Positions 7,633 to 14,753 of a DNA stretch of 64,000 bases are shown here, piece after piece. Below the pieces are notes generated by a model, which saw only the letters and a list, made by a program, of their open reading frames with translations, had not been told where the DNA came from and did no database searches. The stretch is from Streptomyces sp. HmicA12 (GTDB lineage Bacteria > Actinomycetota > Actinomycetes > Streptomycetales > Streptomycetaceae): the NCBI RefSeq assembly GCF_000373565.1, contig NZ_KB891797.1:344487-408486 (forward strand). Reading direction: 5' to 3'. How positions within the stretch are numbered: the stretch's first letter is position 1; each line of letters begins with the position of its first letter. A program made the position numbers and the translations under genes.

Positions 7633-8538
7633 GTGAGCAGCGCTTCAGCAGCGATTCCGCAGCAGCCCGGACGCACCAAGGCCTTCCTGCGCCTGGTGAT
7701 GATCGAACATTCCGTCTTCGCGCTGCCCTTCGCCTACACCGCCGCCCTGACCGCGATGTTCGAGCTGGACAAGAACATCCACTGGGGGCTGCTGCTCCTG
7801 GTGACCATCTGCATGGTGGGCCTGCGCACGTTCGCGATGGCGGCGAACCGGATCATCGACCGCGAGATCGACGCCCGTAACCCGAGGACCGCGCACCGCG
7901 AACTGGTCACGGGCGCGGTGTCGGTGAAGTCCGCGTGGACGGGCGCGCTGATCGCGCTCGTCGTCTTCCTCGTCTCGGCCGCCCTCCTGAACCCGCTGTG
8001 CCTGGCCCTCGCGCCCATCGCGGTGATCCCGATGGTGGTGTACCCGTACGGCAAGCGGTTCACGAACTTCCCGCAGGCCATCCTGGGTCTCGCCCAGGCG
8101 ATGGGCCCGATCGGCGCGTGGATCGCGATCACCGGGGAGTGGTCCTGGACCGCGGTGATCCTCGGTCTCGCGGTCGGCATCTGGATCGGCGGCTTCGACC
8201 TGATCTACGCCTGCCAGGACGTGGAGACCGACCGCGAGGTCGGCGTGAAGTCCGTCCCCGCGCGCTTCGGCATCCCGGCCGCCATCTGGGGCGCCCGGGG
8301 CTGCCACTTCATCACCACGGCCCTGTTCGTCTGGTACGCGCTCGCGACCGGCGCGGGCGCCTTCTTCTGGCTGGGTCTGGTGATCGTCGCGGCCGCGTTC
8401 CTGTACGAGCACACGATCGTCAAGCCGCACGACCTGTCCCGCCTGAACCGGGCGTTCTTCCAGGTCAACGGGTTCATCGGCATCGCGCTGTTCGTGTGCG
8501 CGCTGCTCGATCTGCTGGTGCGCGGCCTGACGGTCTAG
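7633..8538 (+). CDS. mqnP: Menaquinone biosynthesis prenyltransferase, UbiA family
   Basis: A 301-residue integral membrane prenyltransferase with 8-9 helices. Both aspartate-rich motifs of UbiA proteins are present: NRIIDREID (72-80) and DVETD (196-200). They bind Mg2+ and the polyprenyl diphosphate used to prenylate the naphthoate intermediate of the futalosine pathway. The GTG at 7633 is preceded by GGAG at 7618, 11 nt away. That GGAG comes from the duplicated 14-bp segment, so the ribosome site is the copy made by the insertion. It lies directly downstream of mqnL and very probably shares its transcript. The terminator-like stem inside the convergent neighbour (8560-8589) would end it. 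Confidence 0.9.
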   Translation: MSSASAAIPQQPGRTKAFLRLVMIEHSVFALPFAYTAALTAMFELDKNIHWGLLLLVTICMVGLRTFAMAANRIIDREIDARNPRTAHRELVTGAVSVKSAWTGALIALVVFLVSAALLNPLCLALAPIAVIPMVVYPYGKRFTNFPQAILGLAQAMGPIGAWIAITGEWSWTAVILGLAVGIWIGGFDLIYACQDVETDREVGVKSVPARFGIPAAIWGARGCHFITTALFVWYALATGAGAFFWLGLVIVAAAFLYEHTIVKPHDLSRLNRAFFQVNGFIGIALFVCALLDLLVRGLTV

Positions 8539-8550
8539 GCCGGATCCGGG

Positions 8551-9306
8551 TCAGACGATCTGCTCCGCGCCGCCGTCGGCGCGGAGCAGCCGCAGGAACG
8601 CCTTGAGCCCGGTGATGATCTCCTGGTTGTCCGTCAGGCGGTTCACCACGGACTCGAACTCGCGGCTCATGGCGTCGACGCGCTGGTCGGTGCGGTCCGC
8701 GCGCTGGTTCGCGGAGATGCCGACCACGTCGAGGGCCTCGTGCAGCCGGGCGAGCGAGCTGTAGGCCTCTTCGGCCATGTGCTCCAGGGCCTGGTTGCCC
8801 TTCTTCAGGTCGGCGACCTCCTTGTGCACGGAGGCGATGTCGTCGCGCGGGTAGCGCACCTCACGGCCGAGGGCGACCAGCCGCCTGCGCAGCGCGCCGA
8901 AGTAGGCGCCCGCGGGCCGGAAGAACGTACTGAGCAGGTAGCAGCCCGCGAGCCAGTAGCCCGCGGAGCGGCCGGTGGCCACCGCCACGGCGACCGCGAC
9001 CGCCGCCGTGAACACGTGCGAGCCGATCGCCGTACGGAGCATGACGGTGGCGATCCGGGCGGCCTCCGCGTCCCGGTCGCCGGGCACGGCGATCCCCTTC
9101 TCGCGGCTGTCGGCCGCCTCGTGCACCACGGAACGGGCACGGAAGTAGAGGTTCCACGGGACGGTCAGCAGCAGCACCAGCCACAGCAGACACAGGGCTC
9201 CGCCACCGGCGAGCAGCACGGTCTCGGCCGGGACGTCGAGTGCGAAGACGAGGACGAGGGCGACGACGACGGCCGCCCCGCACAACAGCAGGTATCGGAC
9301 CTTCAT
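8551..9306 (-). CDS. Membrane protein with C-terminal coiled coil, unknown family
   Basis: A 251-residue protein of unknown function. The start MKVRYLLLCGAAVVVALVLVF opens two adjacent membrane segments (about 4-50). A second hydrophobic pair lies near residues 100-150, after a soluble stretch with RSVVHEAADSREKG. The last 90 residues are strongly helical with heptad spacing (EVADLKKGNQALEHMAEEAYSSLARLHEAL, then RVDAMSREFESVVNRL) and should form a cytoplasmic coiled coil. The topology recalls sensory or scaffold proteins but no signalling domain is present. Its final codons contain a 13-bp stem that may terminate transcription of both this gene and mqnP. The ATG at 9306 is chosen over an upstream in-frame start because it directly precedes the membrane segment. 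Confidence 0.7.
   Translation of the reverse strand: MKVRYLLLCGAAVVVALVLVFALDVPAETVLLAGGGALCLLWLVLLLTVPWNLYFRARSVVHEAADSREKGIAVPGDRDAEAARIATVMLRTAIGSHVFTAAVAVAVAVATGRSAGYWLAGCYLLSTFFRPAGAYFGALRRRLVALGREVRYPRDDIASVHKEVADLKKGNQALEHMAEEAYSSLARLHEALDVVGISANQRADRTDQRVDAMSREFESVVNRLTDNQEIITGLKAFLRLLRADGGAEQIV
8560..8589. terminator. Hairpin embedded in a coding 3' end
   Basis: CTGCTCCGCGCCG (8560-8572) pairs perfectly with CGGCGCGGAGCAG (8577-8589) across a 4-nt loop. It lies inside the last codons of the minus-strand gene, 22 nt after the mqnP stop, and suits a bidirectional terminator for convergent genes. Confidence 0.5.
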
Positions 9307-9465
9307 GACGTCAGCGTGGCCCTGCCCGGGGGGTCTGCGCATGCGTACGCGTACTCAGTCGGGATCGCCGCACGGGTGGTGAAGCCGCGGGAAACGGGCG
9401 ACGCACGGCCGTCCGCGTCCGTGGCGTGCGGCCTACCATCGGGAGCAGGACCCAGGGAGGCCACC

Positions 9466-10038
9466 GTGACGACCACGGACATCGACCGCCTGCACTCGCA
9501 GCTCAGCAAGCTGGAGGACATGTTCCCCGGCTATGTTTCGGAGATCGTCGAGGGCAGCATCGTGATGAATCCGGTTCGGCCGTTTCACGGCAAGACCATT
9601 ACGCGCCTGTGGACCGAGGTGGAGCGGCAGTTGCCGAGGCCGTGGGCCCTGGTCACCGACGTCGCCTTCGTGTTTGACGACGCCAATGAGTTCTGTCCCG
9701 ATCTCGCGGTCATTCCGGCGGAGGCAGAGGCGGAGAACCGTACCGAGTACTCGCCGGACCTGATCGAACTGGTCGCGGAGGTGGTGTCGCCGAGCAGCAT
9801 TCGCCGTGACTACGAGATCAAGCCCCGCTGGTACGCCTCCCGCGGCATCGCCAACTACCTCGTCCTCGACCCGCTCAAGGGTCACTGCGTCACGATGTGG
9901 AACCCGGGCCCCGACGGCTACCGGGGGCAGGACACCCTCCCGTACGGAACCGAGATCGTCGTCGATTCACCGCTCGGGAAGCTGGCCCTCGACACGGCCC
10001 GCTTCCCCGTCGACCCGAAGGCCCCCGCTCAGGGCTGA
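9466..10038 (+). CDS. Uma2 family (DUF820) PD-(D/E)XK nuclease-fold protein
   Basis: A 190-residue protein of the Uma2 family, expanded in actinobacteria and cyanobacteria, with a restriction-endonuclease-like fold. Core residues are visible: C-P-D79-L-A-V (the PD motif), L-V-A-E105-V-V-S-P-S, and K119 in DYEIKPRWYASRGI, followed by the family signature YLVLDP. The GTG start at 9466 has a strong GGGAGG 5 nt upstream; the frame is open further 5' but overlaps the divergent gene. It uses more A/T-ending codons (ATT, AAT, TTT, GAT) than its neighbours, a hint of later acquisition. Its 3' end overlaps the rhomboid gene by 10 bp. The biological role is unknown; a second Uma2 gene is at 61472. Confidence 0.88.
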   Translation: MTTTDIDRLHSQLSKLEDMFPGYVSEIVEGSIVMNPVRPFHGKTITRLWTEVERQLPRPWALVTDVAFVFDDANEFCPDLAVIPAEAEAENRTEYSPDLIELVAEVVSPSSIRRDYEIKPRWYASRGIANYLVLDPLKGHCVTMWNPGPDGYRGQDTLPYGTEIVVDSPLGKLALDTARFPVDPKAPAQG

Positions 10039-10658
10039 GCGAGCTCAGGACGCGGTCGGCGCCGCAGCACGAACGCCGCCGCCACCCCCGCGATCAGGCC
10101 GATCAGATGGCCCTGCCAGCTCACGCCGTCGTTCGTCGGGGAGAGGCCGGCCAGGAAGGTGGTGCCCCAGTAGGCGGCCACCAGCAGGCCGACGACGATG
10201 CCGAGGGGGCGGCGCTCCACGAAGCCGCTGAGCACGACGAAGCCGAAGAGGCCGAAGATCAGGCCCGAGGCGCCCGCCGTGTTCGAGTGGTCGGGGGCCA
10301 CCAGCCACACCCCGAGGCCGTCCGCGACGATGATCAGCGCACTGGCCAGCAGGAAGCGGCGGATGCCGGAGAGCGCCGCTATGAAGCCGAGGACCAGCAG
10401 CGGTATCGAGTTCGCCGCGACGTGGGCGAAGCCGAAGTGGATGAAGGACGCCGGGACGACGTCGATCAGCTCGGAGGGCTCGCGCGGCTGTATGCCGAAG
10501 GTGTCGAGCGCGTGGCCCGACGCCGTGTCGATCACTTCGAGCAGCCACAGCAGGGCCACCCACGCGACCATCACCTTGCCGGCCGCGAGCGCGCGGTCCT
10601 TCGCCGTCCAGCTCGGCGCACCCGGTCGCTGCTGTCGCTTCTGTGCTTCGTACGTCAT
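10029..10658 (-). CDS. Rhomboid family intramembrane serine protease
   Basis: A 209-residue six- or seven-helix protease. The catalytic pair is visible: Ser131 in G129-A-S-G132 on TM4 and His184 in WQGHLIG on TM6. The TM2 segment H74-F-G-F-A-H79-V-A-A-N83-S supplies the conserved oxyanion-hole Asn and His. It should cut membrane proteins within or near the bilayer; substrates cannot be inferred. The ATG at 10658 starts the protein, and the longer open frame upstream overlaps the mqnM promoter region. It is divergent from mqnM and convergent with the Uma2 gene, overlapping it by 10 bp. Confidence 0.9.
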   Translation of the reverse strand: MTYEAQKRQQRPGAPSWTAKDRALAAGKVMVAWVALLWLLEVIDTASGHALDTFGIQPREPSELIDVVPASFIHFGFAHVAANSIPLLVLGFIAALSGIRRFLLASALIIVADGLGVWLVAPDHSNTAGASGLIFGLFGFVVLSGFVERRPLGIVVGLLVAAYWGTTFLAGLSPTNDGVSWQGHLIGLIAGVAAAFVLRRRPRPELAQP

Positions 10659-10740
10659 GAAAGCCCCCACCCCTGGGCCGGCCCGTCGTGCGGTACAACG
10701 CCCCCGGCCCCTGCTCAAGTTCCCCCATGAGCATGCCGGA

Positions 10741-10753
10741 TAGGCTCGTGGGT
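10741..10753 (+). promoter_or_regulatory. -10-like TAGGCT upstream of mqnM
   Basis: TAGGCT at 10741-10746 matches the TAGNNT form of streptomycete -10 elements and is followed by 7 nt and a GTG. The same arrangement precedes mqnA (TAGCCT, 7 nt, GTG). A leaderless mqnM transcript is inferred. GGATAGG overlapping this element could alternatively act as a weak ribosome site. Confidence 0.4.
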
Positions 10754-11434
10754 GTGGAGCACGTCAAAGCAAAGAGCCGCACCCCGTGGGTCGTCGGGGT
10801 GTCCGGGGCCTCCGGAACTCCGTACGCCGCTTCGGTGCTGCGTGCCCTGCTGGCCGCGGGCGAGGCCGTCGACCTGGTCGTCTCGCGGGCCTCGCGGCTC
10901 ACGCTGCTCGACGAGACGGGGATCGCCTTCCGGGACGCGCACTGGCGCGAGGACCTCGCGGAGTGGCTGGCGCGGGGCGCCGACGGCAAGCCGGACACCT
11001 TCGGCGGCATCGATCCGGGCGACGTACGGTACTGGGCCGCCGGTGACCTCGCGGCCGGTCCTTCGTCGGGGTCGTACCCGGTCAAGGGCATGATCATCGT
11101 GCCCGCCTCGACGGCGTGCGTGGCGGGTGTCGCGCTCGGGCTGTCCAAGGACCTGCTGCAGCGCGTGGCGAGTGTGACGCTCAAGGAAGGGCGCCGGCTG
11201 GTCGTCGCGGTGCGGGAGACGCCGCTGAACGGGCAGACCCTCAAGCACCTGGTGACGCTGGACGAGGCGGGCGCGGTCGTGCTGCCCGCCTCGCCGGCGT
11301 TCTACGCGGGGGCGACGCACATCCAGGATCTGGTGGACTTCGTCGCCGGGCGGGCGCTGGACGCGGCAGGGGTGCCGCACACGCTGTACCGCCGTTGGGA
11401 GGGAGAGCTGGGGGGAGGCTCTCGGGAGAGTTAG
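10754..11434 (+). CDS. mqnM: UbiX family flavin prenyltransferase for MqnL
   Basis: A 226-residue flavin prenyltransferase that builds prenylated FMN from FMN and dimethylallyl phosphate, the cofactor needed by the UbiD-type MqnL. Recognisable parts are the N-terminal VVGVSGASGTPYAASVLRAL flavin loop, PASTACVAGVALGLSKDLLQR in the middle, and the conserved VAVRETPLNGQTLKHLVTL and PASPAFYAGA near the end. The GTG at 10754 is chosen because it follows TAGGCT by 7 nt; in-frame ATGs at 10727 and 10733 would add residues unlike the family. Its stop codon overlaps the stop of a convergent small gene. Confidence 0.88.
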   Translation: MEHVKAKSRTPWVVGVSGASGTPYAASVLRALLAAGEAVDLVVSRASRLTLLDETGIAFRDAHWREDLAEWLARGADGKPDTFGGIDPGDVRYWAAGDLAAGPSSGSYPVKGMIIVPASTACVAGVALGLSKDLLQRVASVTLKEGRRLVVAVRETPLNGQTLKHLVTLDEAGAVVLPASPAFYAGATHIQDLVDFVAGRALDAAGVPHTLYRRWEGELGGGSRES

Positions 11435-11565
11435 CGCTTCTTGGCGCGGGCGGCGTGCTTCTTCGCCGCGCGGGCCTCGGCAGTGACGGACGGGTGGACA
11501 CGGGAACGATTGGCCTCGGCCTGCAGCTCGCGCATGCGGGCGTACGCCATCTCGATCGTGAACAC
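11431..11565 (-). CDS. Small basic protein of 44 residues, unknown
   Basis: A short gene with a GTG start at 11565 preceded by a good AGGAG at 10-nt spacing. The product begins VFTIEMAYARMRELQAEANR, is helical and amphipathic, and ends in a very basic Ala/Lys/Arg tail (ARAAKKHAARAKKR). Codon use is typical of the host, with G/C at most third positions. It may bind nucleic acid, but no domain is recognised. Its TAA stop overlaps the mqnM stop, and it is divergent from the Lrp-family gene. A chance ORF is possible, but the ribosome site, codon bias and compact fit between two genes argue for reality. Confidence 0.6.
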   Translation of the reverse strand: MFTIEMAYARMRELQAEANRSRVHPSVTAEARAAKKHAARAKKR

Positions 11566-11705
11566 GGTGACAACTCTCCTGAAAATCGATGGATCTTCGC
11601 TGATCCGCTGACTGGGCTTTAGAACTTGCGGGGTGTCGCCCCCGCTAGCCTTAGATTCTACACGTAAACTCGCGTCAACGCTGAATAATGAAAGGCTATG
11701 GACCT

Positions 11706-12161
11706 ATGGACGCCGTGGACAGGCAGCTCATCCAGGCCCTGCGCGAGAACGGCCGCGCCTCGTATGCCGAGTTGGGCCGGCTCGTCGGCCTGTCCGGGCC
11801 CAGCGTCACGGACCGCATCAACCGCCTCGAGGCGGCCGGGGTCATCACCGGCTACCGCGCCACCGTCGACTCCGCCTCGCTCGGCCTCGGGGTCATCGCG
11901 CTCATCGGCATCTCGCTCTCCGACGCCGCCGACCACGAGGATGTCGCGCACCGCTTGAAGGACCTGCACGAGATCGAGGACTGCTGGTTCATCGCGGGCG
12001 ACGACTCGTACATGCTCAAGGTGCGGGCCAGTGACGTCGACGGTCTGGAGAAGACGATCCGCCGCCTCAGCGGCACCAAGGGCGTCTCCCGCACGCGCAC
12101 GACCATCGTCCTCTCCACGAAGTGGGAGAACCGGGTCGGGGAGCTTCCCGAAGAGGTGTGA
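11706..12161 (+). CDS. Lrp/AsnC family transcriptional regulator
   Basis: A 151-residue regulator. The N-terminal helix-turn-helix is complete (DAVDRQLIQALRENGRASYAELGRLVGLSGPSVTDRINRLEAAGVITGYRATVD), followed by the RAM ligand-binding domain with VIALIGISLSDAADHEDV and the glycine-containing loop FIAGDDSYMLKVRASDV. The ATG at 11706 (MDAVDRQL) is preferred over one at 11688, because GAAAGG then serves as ribosome site at about 10 nt. It lies directly upstream of mqnE on the same strand with a 53-nt gap, so it might respond to an amino acid and co-transcribe with mqnE; this is inference. Confidence 0.9.
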   Translation: MDAVDRQLIQALRENGRASYAELGRLVGLSGPSVTDRINRLEAAGVITGYRATVDSASLGLGVIALIGISLSDAADHEDVAHRLKDLHEIEDCWFIAGDDSYMLKVRASDVDGLEKTIRRLSGTKGVSRTRTTIVLSTKWENRVGELPEEV

Positions 12162-12214
12162 GCGCGTAGGCGTACCGTGGGCGGAGTTCCGAAGTGGTGA
12201 GGAGAGGTACCGGC

Positions 12215-13378
12215 ATGGATGCAGGGCTCAAGCGCGAGCTGGAGCAGAAGGTCTCGGACGGAGAGCGGCTGTCCCGCGAGGACGGCATCGCGCTCTACGA
12301 GTCGGACGACCTGGCCTGGCTCGGCGGCCTCGCCCATGAGGTGCGTACGCGGAAGAACGGCGACGTCGTTCACTTCAACGTCAACCGCCACCTCAACATG
12401 ACGAACGTCTGCACCGCCTCCTGCGCCTACTGCTCGTTCCAGCGCAAGCCGGGCGAGAAGGACGCGTACACGATGCGCATCGAGGAGGCCGTCAAGCTCG
12501 CCAAGGCGATGGAGTCGGAGAACCTCACCGAGCTGCACATCGTCAACGGCCTGCACCCGAACCTGCCGTGGCGCTACTACCCGCGCTCCCTGAAGGCCCT
12601 CAAGGAGGCGCTGCCGAACGTCGGCCTGAAGGCGTTCACGGCCACCGAGATCCACCACTTCGAGAAGATCTCGGGCCTCTCCGCGTCCGACATCCTCGAC
12701 GAGCTGATCGAGGCCGGCCTGGAGTCGCTGACCGGCGGCGGCGCCGAGATCTTCGACTGGGAGATCCGGCAGCACATCGTCGACCACGACACCCACTGGG
12801 AGGACTGGTCGCGGATCCACCGGCTCGCGCACGAGAAGGGCCTCAAGACCCCGAGCACCATGCTCTACGGGCACATCGAGGAGCCCCGTCACCGCGTCGA
12901 CCACGTGCTGCGCCTGCGTGAGCTGCAGGACGAGACCGGCGGCTTCCAGGTCTTCATCCCGCTGCGCTACCAGCACGACTTCGTGGACATGAAGGACGGC
13001 AAGGTCCGCAACCGCCTGCAGGCGCGCACGACCATGGCGACCGGCGCCGAGGCGCTCAAGACCTTCGCGGTCTCCCGCCTGCTGTTCGACAACGTCCCGC
13101 ACGTGAAGTGCTTCTGGGTCATGCACGGCCTGCACACCACGCAGCTCGCGCTCCAGCACGGCGCCGACGACATGGACGGCTCGGTCGTCGAGTACAAGAT
13201 CACGCACGACGCGGACAACTACGGGACGCCGAACAAGCTGACCCGCGAGGACCTCCTCGACCTCATCCGCGACGCCGGGTTCCGGCCCGTCGAGCGGAAC
13301 ACGCGCTACGAGATCATCCGCGAGTACGAGGGTTCCGATCCGGGCCGCCGTGACGCGCCGCAGCCGATGCGGATCTGA
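12215..13378 (+). CDS. mqnE: Aminodeoxyfutalosine synthase (radical SAM)
   Basis: A 387-residue radical SAM enzyme that joins 3-(1-carboxyvinyloxy)benzoate, the MqnA product, to the adenosyl radical, giving aminodeoxyfutalosine. The CxxxCxxC cluster motif is C66-T-A-S-C70-A-Y-C73, preceded by HLNMTNVC as in this family. Other marks are LHIVNGLHPNLPWRYYPR, LTGGGAEIFDWEIRQ and STMLYGHIE. These separate it from MqnC, which has LGGTQIMFQGGHHP instead. A GAGGAGAGG ribosome site lies 7 nt before the ATG. It follows the Lrp-family gene and ends at a terminator shared with a convergent GNAT gene. Confidence 0.93.
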   Translation: MDAGLKRELEQKVSDGERLSREDGIALYESDDLAWLGGLAHEVRTRKNGDVVHFNVNRHLNMTNVCTASCAYCSFQRKPGEKDAYTMRIEEAVKLAKAMESENLTELHIVNGLHPNLPWRYYPRSLKALKEALPNVGLKAFTATEIHHFEKISGLSASDILDELIEAGLESLTGGGAEIFDWEIRQHIVDHDTHWEDWSRIHRLAHEKGLKTPSTMLYGHIEEPRHRVDHVLRLRELQDETGGFQVFIPLRYQHDFVDMKDGKVRNRLQARTTMATGAEALKTFAVSRLLFDNVPHVKCFWVMHGLHTTQLALQHGADDMDGSVVEYKITHDADNYGTPNKLTREDLLDLIRDAGFRPVERNTRYEIIREYEGSDPGRRDAPQPMRI

Positions 13379-13400
13379 GTTCCCCGCCGAGTGCGCGCCG

Positions 13401-13429
13401 AGGCCCCGGTTCCCTGTGGACCGGGGCCT
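13401..13429. terminator. Bidirectional terminator between mqnE and GNAT gene
   Basis: AGGCCCCGGT (13401-13410) pairs perfectly with ACCGGGGCCT (13420-13429) around a 9-nt loop, midway between two convergent stop codons. Confidence 0.65.
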
Positions 13430-13439
13430 TCGCGCGGCT

Positions 13440-13964
13440 TCAGAGCAGGGGCAGCATCATGTGGATGTCGTCGCGGTCGTCGCCCGGGGCCACCCGGATC
13501 GCGCCCGGGATGCGGCCCACCTCCTTGTAGCCGCACGCCGCGTAGAAGCGGTCCGCGCCCGTGCCGCCGCGGCACGTCAGCCGCAGCGCCTCGATGCCGC
13601 CGAAGCCGCGGGCCGCGTCCTCGGCGGCCGCCATCAGGGCGCGGCCGTAGCCCTTGCCCTGGTGGGAGGGGTGGACCATCACCGTGTAGAGCCACAGGTG
13701 GTGCTTCATCAGGCGGTGCGGGTTGAAGGCCAGGAACGCGGTCGCGGCGACCGTCCCGTTCTCGTCGTGGCCGACGAGCAGCCGGGTGCGGCCCTCCACG
13801 AGACCGGCGAGGTGCTTCACCAGCTCGGGGCGTATGTCGTCGGGCGTGACGGGCGGGACGAAACCGACGGCCCCGCCGGCGTTCGAGACGTCCGCCCAGA
13901 GGGCGAGCACCCCGTCCCGCAGGGCCGGATCGACGGCCGGATCCAGCGTAAAAGTAAGTGGCAT
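13440..13964 (-). CDS. GNAT family N-acetyltransferase
   Basis: A 174-residue acetyltransferase with one GNAT domain. The acetyl-CoA loop is V-H-P-S-H-Q-G-K-G-Y-G-R-A-L-M (motif A, Q-x-x-G-x-G), preceded by the beta strand LWLYTVMVHP and followed by LRLTCRGGTGADRFYAACGYKEVGRI, the usual C-terminal FYxxxGF-like turn. The N-terminal third (DPAVDPALRDGVLALWADVSNAGGAVGFVPP) probably forms the acceptor site. The substrate is unknown. It is convergent with mqnE and divergent from the DUF4229 gene. Confidence 0.85.
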   Translation of the reverse strand: MPLTFTLDPAVDPALRDGVLALWADVSNAGGAVGFVPPVTPDDIRPELVKHLAGLVEGRTRLLVGHDENGTVAATAFLAFNPHRLMKHHLWLYTVMVHPSHQGKGYGRALMAAAEDAARGFGGIEALRLTCRGGTGADRFYAACGYKEVGRIPGAIRVAPGDDRDDIHMMLPLL

Positions 13965-14062
13965 AGGGCGACTTTAACCATTACACGCGGGACCCCTCAA
14001 CAGGGTTCTCCGGCGCCGTGCTTCACTGGGGGGACCATTTCGCAACGGAAGAGTGGATTGAG

Positions 14063-14356
14063 ATGCTCCGCTACACGCTGATGCGCCTCGGGGTCTTCGT
14101 GGGCTGCTTCCTCGTCGTCTGGGGTCTCGTCGCCACCGGCATCGTCCCGCGCGGCCTGGGTGGCTCCAACTACCTCTGGATCGCGCTGCTCGCCCTGGTG
14201 ATCTCCGCGCCGCTCAGCTTCGTGCTGCTGCGCAAGGAGCGCGACCGGGCCTCCGAGAAGATCGTCGCCCGCGTGGACCGCGCGAAGGCGAACATGGACG
14301 CCAACCGCTCCATGGAGGACGAAGCGGACGACGCCGCCCGCGCGCAGGGCGCGTGA
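14063..14356 (+). CDS. DUF4229 small membrane protein
   Basis: A 97-residue protein with two membrane segments (LMRLGVFVGCFLVVWGLVATG and YLWIALLALVISAPLSFVLL) and a charged cytoplasmic tail (RKERDRASEKIVARVDRAKANMDANRSMEDEADD). This matches the actinobacterial DUF4229 family, whose function is not established. GGAAGAG lies about 10 nt before the ATG at 14063; an in-frame ATG at 14018 is possible but unsupported. A terminator follows at 14409-14437. Confidence 0.8.
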   Translation: MLRYTLMRLGVFVGCFLVVWGLVATGIVPRGLGGSNYLWIALLALVISAPLSFVLLRKERDRASEKIVARVDRAKANMDANRSMEDEADDAARAQGA

Positions 14357-14408
14357 GCCCGTACGGGACCCGTGTGAGTTCCGCGTAAGTTACGTCACAG
14401 CAGGCCTC

Positions 14409-14437
14409 GGCCCCGACACCGCACAGGTGTCGGGGCC
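14409..14437. terminator. Strong intrinsic terminator
   Basis: GGCCCCGACACC (14409-14420) and GGTGTCGGGGCC (14426-14437) form a perfect 12-bp stem with a 5-nt loop, followed by a T-rich stretch near 14442-14448. It ends the DUF4229 transcript and insulates the leader-symporter unit. Confidence 0.8.
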
Positions 14438-14542
14438 GCCTGTGTTTTCAAGGTAAATCCGGCTTAAGGGGCATGCGGGCAGCGCACCTGCCCCAAAGAA
14501 GCCCTTTGATGTTCCCAAAGCGCTGGTGTTAACGTTCCCGAC

Positions 14543-14644
14543 ATGAAGACACCGGCCGCGCCCCGCATCACCATGAGCGTTCCGCTCGTGGCGCGCCTGC
14601 ATGTCGATCTCTGCCGCTGCATGTCCGCGGCCTGTCGCGCCTGA
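14543..14644 (+). CDS. Cysteine-rich leader peptide upstream of symporter
   Basis: A 33-residue ORF (ATG 14543, TGA 14642), possibly beginning at the internal ATG at 14573. Its C-terminal half reads ARLHVDLCRCMSAACRA and has three Cys codons in eight positions (TGC, TGC, then TGT). This pattern, RLHVDLCRC followed by C near the end, belongs to the actinobacterial class of putative leader peptides found ahead of sulfur and cysteine genes. In mycobacteria such a uORF is known to sense cysteine by ribosome stalling. No good ribosome site is visible, so the transcript may be leaderless or weakly initiated. Flanking RNA elements that could couple stalling to symporter expression are listed separately. 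Confidence 0.7.
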   Translation: MKTPAAPRITMSVPLVARLHVDLCRCMSAACRA

Positions 14645-14674
14645 CGCGACCTTCCCGATGCAGCGGCGCCGCTG
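14613..14674 (+). promoter_or_regulatory. Attenuator-like RNA with competing stems
   Basis: GCCGCTGCAT (14613-14622) covers the Cys-Arg-Cys codons of the leader. It is perfectly complementary to ATGCAGCGGC (14658-14667). Between them GTCGCG (14634-14639) and CGCGAC (14645-14650) form a small stem whose loop carries the leader stop codon. The downstream partner also belongs to a self-complementary CAGCGGCGCCGCTG (14661-14674). A ribosome held at the Cys codons would mask the first segment and free the downstream palindrome, so stalling should switch the fold. The direction of the effect is inferred, not seen. Confidence 0.5.
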
Positions 14675-14753
14675 ACCTCTTCTCGTGGTCGCCGCTCCAG
14701 TACGTCCCGTACTTCCCCGCCTTGTCCCCGCGCGCCCTCACTGGAGTGCCCCC

